DNA from: Venturia oleaginea
Taxonomy: Eukaryota; Ascomycota; Dothideomycetes; Venturiales; Venturiaceae
Direction: 5' to 3'
Length of the DNA: 64,000 nt
Assembly: GCA_013176395.1 (NCBI GenBank)
Contig: JABMLP010000022.1
Coordinates: 1,094,720-1,158,719 of the forward strand
In this document: piece by piece, positions 61,110-64,000 of the stretch
How positions within the stretch are numbered: the first letter of the stretch is position 1
Layout: each line of letters starts with the position of its first letter
The notes under the pieces: generated by a model
What the model was told of the DNA's origin: nothing
Database searches by the model: none
The model's input: the letters and a program-made list of their open reading frames with translations, nothing else
Position numbers and translations under genes: made by a program

Positions 61110-63611
61110 ATGGCTGCGCTCAACGCGGAAATTATCGCAAAGTACCCTATTGGCGCGCGACTTGACGAGTTTCGCCTTCTCCTCGGGTCAAGATGCGATG
61201 AGTTGGGCATTTCTGGTATCGACGACCAAATATCACGTATTGCACAGCTGGTGGGGGCGTCTAGTAGGACATACTGAGAGCATACATCAGGAGGATAGCT
61301 ACTAACTGAACTAGACACCAAGGATCTGGCACTCGAACTGGTCCTCGCCTTGCAGACGGCTCCGCTTGCTCGTGCCCTTCCCTCCCACAACGGCCCTGGA
61401 AGTCTATTACGAGATCTCTTCGGCCTCGGATCCTACATAGAATCCAGCGACTTTGACGGCAGATTGTTTATTCCTCTCTACGATCACATCGACAGTCATG
61501 CATCCGACCAAGATATTTGCGCTGCGCTCTTTGCCGTTCTTGCAAGACAGGCATCAACACCACCAACGATATTTAACAAACTTGTCCTCGACACACCTAT
61601 CAAATCCACTTCCTCCTCCCAGCGAGCCAGCGACGACCAGACACACGACGACATCGATGAGCGCATACTCCAAGAGATAAATGGCTGCGTCTACACGGAT
61701 ACTGAAGGCTTCTACAACAAGTACTTCGAGGACAAGGAGTGGTCAGTTGAGGCGGAGCGGATCGCTCAGGAAGCGAACCCGCGAATTGTGGATGGCCGCT
61801 GGACAGAATATCCACAAGTTCCGTCCCAGAATGCTTTTCTTAATTGGTTCTGGAGCTTTCAGCAGAGATTCTTAAAAGGAGGCCGCAGCACTTATTACGC
61901 GTCTCCAGACCTACCGCTAATCGGCTCCGACTGCAAGCGCAAGCCAGACCTCTTTCTCGCCCCCTCCCACACTTCCAAGCACGGAAAGACATATCACTGG
62001 AAGGATGTACGGGTCCTCGGAGAACTAAAGCAAAGCGAAATTCGGGGAAAATACACAGAGGAATTGCTCAGCTTCTGCGGTCACGCACGAGAGGTATTTG
62101 CGAGCCAACCCACGCGTCTGTTCCTACACGGCTTCTTTGTTCGAGGGTCCAGCATGGAGTTGTGGATGTTCGACCGATCTGGGCTATACAGCTGCGAGAA
62201 ATTCAGCATCCACCAGTATCCACATCGTTTTATCAAGATTGTGGCCGGGTATTCTCTGATGAGCGATCAAGAGCTGGGCGTGAACACCCATATCAAAGAG
62301 GACGAGATAGGCAAATACATTTTGTTCAAAGGAGACGGGAAGGAGAGGGAAGGACGCCTCTACTTGGAAGACAAACCTATCGCATCTCAAAAGGCGATAA
62401 TCTGCAGAGGAACTACCTGTTACCGAGCCAAGAAGCCTGACTCAGAAGAGTGGAAATACGTGGTCAAGTTCGCATGGAGATCGGACAAGAGGCATTCGGA
62501 GGGACAACTTTTGAAGCTGGCCAAGGAAAGAAAGGTTTGGGGCGTGGCAGAGCTGTTTGGTCATCAAGATCTGGAGACAATACATGACTTCCGACAAGGA
62601 CTCCAATTTGGGAAACCGAAAACATTTAGATCGGCCAGGAAAGACTCGATCAACCTGAGCCATTCGACAGCGCAAGGCAGCTTGCTGGCGAAAGGGCTAG
62701 GGATAAGCCTGACCAGCGCTTCATCTTCTGGACAGAAACGGAAACGGAGGGAAATACCCCCAAAAAGTCGCAAGCGATCAAAATCGGGCAGCCGCAAACG
62801 ATCAGATATTGGAAGCCTGGTTAAAAAGCAGGTTGACCATGCAGCTGGAGACATTAGCGAGCATGGCCCAGCAGAGCCAAACACGAACAGTCTCACGGCT
62901 CTTGATGAGGACGACGGGCCGTTCGAGAATCGGATATTCTCCTGTCTAGTCATTTCCCCTCCTGGACGAGCGATTCGCGAGTTCGCTTCTGTCGATGAAC
63001 TGCTTGAGGCATGTCGCGATGTTGTTAAAGGCCACAGATCCCTGTACTGCGACGGAGGGATACTCCACCGCGATGTTTCAGAAAACAACCTCATCATCAC
63101 GGAAATAAAACATGAAGGAGACTCAAGAGGCACGCTGATCGACTTGGATCTGGCGAAAGACCTTAATGAAGGGCCTAGTGGAGCGAGGCATCGTACTGGA
63201 ACTATGGAGTTTATGGCTATAGAGGTTCTCGAAGGTAAGCCGCACACATACCGACATGATCTGGAGTCGCTCTTCTACGTCTTTCTCTGGGTGGTCATTA
63301 GCCATCTCCAAGGGACTGGTCAAGGATTGCCAAAGCCAAGCCAGCTTCGAGCCTGGTACCGGGGAAGCTACAATGAGATTGCGGACATGAAGAGAGCACA
63401 TATGGACAAGAAGAGATTTAAAGGCATCACGGCGGAGTTTTCTCCAGTATATGAAGGCCTAATATCGTTGGCTGAAGAGCTACGGAATATCCTCTTTCCC
63501 ATCAGGGAGGGGTCACTCTTCACAGGAACATATAGCGATCCGGACAAGCTGTACCAGCCCATGATTGACGCGTTTGATCGAGCGATTGCAAGACAGAAGG
63601 TTCAGATTTAA
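61110..63611 (+). CDS. FunK1-type fungal protein kinase
   Basis: CDS 61110-61263 joined to 61315-63611; intron 61264-61314 (GTAGGA ... ACTAAC ... CTAG). The product has 816 residues with no stop or frame break. The first part (to about 230) has EWSVEAERIAQEANPRIVDG and NAFLNWFWSFQQRFLKG, typical of the N-terminal half of FunK1 proteins. The kinase part has the ATP-site lysine in KYVVKFAW, a basic nuclear-signal-like insert (KRKRREIPPKSRKRSK), the catalytic loop LHRDVSENNL (H636-R637-D638), LIDLDLAK with D661-L-D in the DFG place, and TGTMEFMAIEVL. FunK1 kinases are an expanded family in filamentous fungi; substrates are mostly unknown. The ATG at 61110 (GGCAATGG) opens a frame that fits only with the intron removed. 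Confidence 0.9.
61264..61314 (+). other. FunK1 gene intron
   Basis: 51 bp, branch site CTAAC at about 61302-61306; joins VGAS to NTKDLALEL in frame. Confidence 0.85.
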
Positions 63612-63830
63612 AGAATTCCAAGCATTCTATTATACACTGTAGGAGAGAATTTGTTACACGTGATGTTTCTGTTTTTTTTCCTTCCTGATTGAGGGGCAAC
63701 AGCACTGGGCGAAAGCAACCAGTAGCATTCTAGAAGCTTCTACGCAACGGAGAGCAACATCCCGGGACGACCCGGTAAAACCTTGCTTTCCTCCCGCAGA
63801 CGAAGTCTTGCGCGTTCAGATCAGATGCAT
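63612..63830. other. Last unique DNA before the telomere
   Basis: 219 bp, no gene seen; contains a T9 run (about 63671-63679) and presumably the FunK1 mRNA end. No subtelomeric helicase or satellite lies between the gene and the telomere. Confidence 0.6.
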
Positions 63831-64000
63831 AGGGTTAGGGTTAGGGTTAGGGTTAGGGTTAGGGTTAGGGTTAGGGTTAGGGTTAGGGTTAGGGTTAGGG
63901 TTAGGGTTAGGGTTAGGGTTAGGGTTAGGGTTAGTGTTAGGGTTAGGGTTAGGTTAGGGTTAGGTTTAGGGTTAGGGTTAGGGTTAGGGTTAGGGTTTAG
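63831..64000. repeat. Telomere, about 28 TTAGGG repeats
   Basis: A regular TTAGGG array runs to the window end, with a few variant units near 63930-63975 (TTAGTG, TTAGG, TTTAGGG). The G-rich strand runs 5' to 3' outwards, as expected at the right end of a chromosome. Confidence 0.98.

Overview
The window looks like one chromosome end of a filamentous ascomycete (Pezizomycotina). It finishes in TTAGGG telomere repeats (63831-64000). It carries 42-68 bp introns, some with CTAAC-like branch sites, a FunK1-type fungal kinase, a CFEM protein, OrsD-like zinc-finger gene fragments, and many transposon copies with CpA-to-TpA nonsense changes that look like repeat-induced point mutation. I cannot name the species.

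Layout. 1-23.3 kb is a nest of LTR retrotransposons: a decayed Ty3/gypsy pol (1-1988), a Ty1/copia element on the minus strand (copia 1, about 2.1-13.8 kb) split by a young, apparently intact gypsy chromovirus (gypsy 1, 4110-9687) and a solo LTR of the same family, the 5' half of a second gypsy (gypsy 2, 13770-17319) that was itself the target of copia 1, and a complete but dead chromovirus (gypsy 3, 17929-23333, TSD GCAAA). 23.5-28 kb is a Tad/I-type LINE forming a 1.48-kb inverted duplication. 27970-29372 is a Tc1/mariner element next to a truncated OrsD-like gene.

31-42 kb is the host gene island: a broken GMC oxidoreductase, intact CTR9 (Paf1 complex), a CFEM membrane protein, a mitochondrial GHITM/BI-1 family protein, and a decayed histone H3-like gene. 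42.1-46.7 kb is a DIRS-type retrotransposon (Gag, RT-RNase H, tyrosine recombinase), unlike all other elements here. 47-49.1 kb holds hAT and pogo-like transposase remnants. 49.1-51.7 kb has degenerate repeats, a small TIR element, a LINE scrap and a second, longer OrsD-like gene. 51712-57550 is a near-intact copia (copia 2) that separates the OrsD-like gene from a truncated DDX60-like helicase gene. 59485-60886 is a second copy of the same Tc1 element. The last gene, an intact FunK1 kinase (61110-63611), stops only about 220 bp before the telomere repeats.

How the parts relate. The three gypsy elements with a readable 5' end all show a primer-binding site complementary to their own LTR 106-115 nt from its start, as in self-priming Tf1/sushi chromoviruses, while both copia elements have a site matching the anticodon arm of initiator tRNA-Met. 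Swapped target-site duplications around the solo LTR and gypsy 1 show that the 175 bp between them was flipped by recombination between inverted LTRs. The core genes at 33.8-41 kb look intact; most dispensable genes around them are broken.
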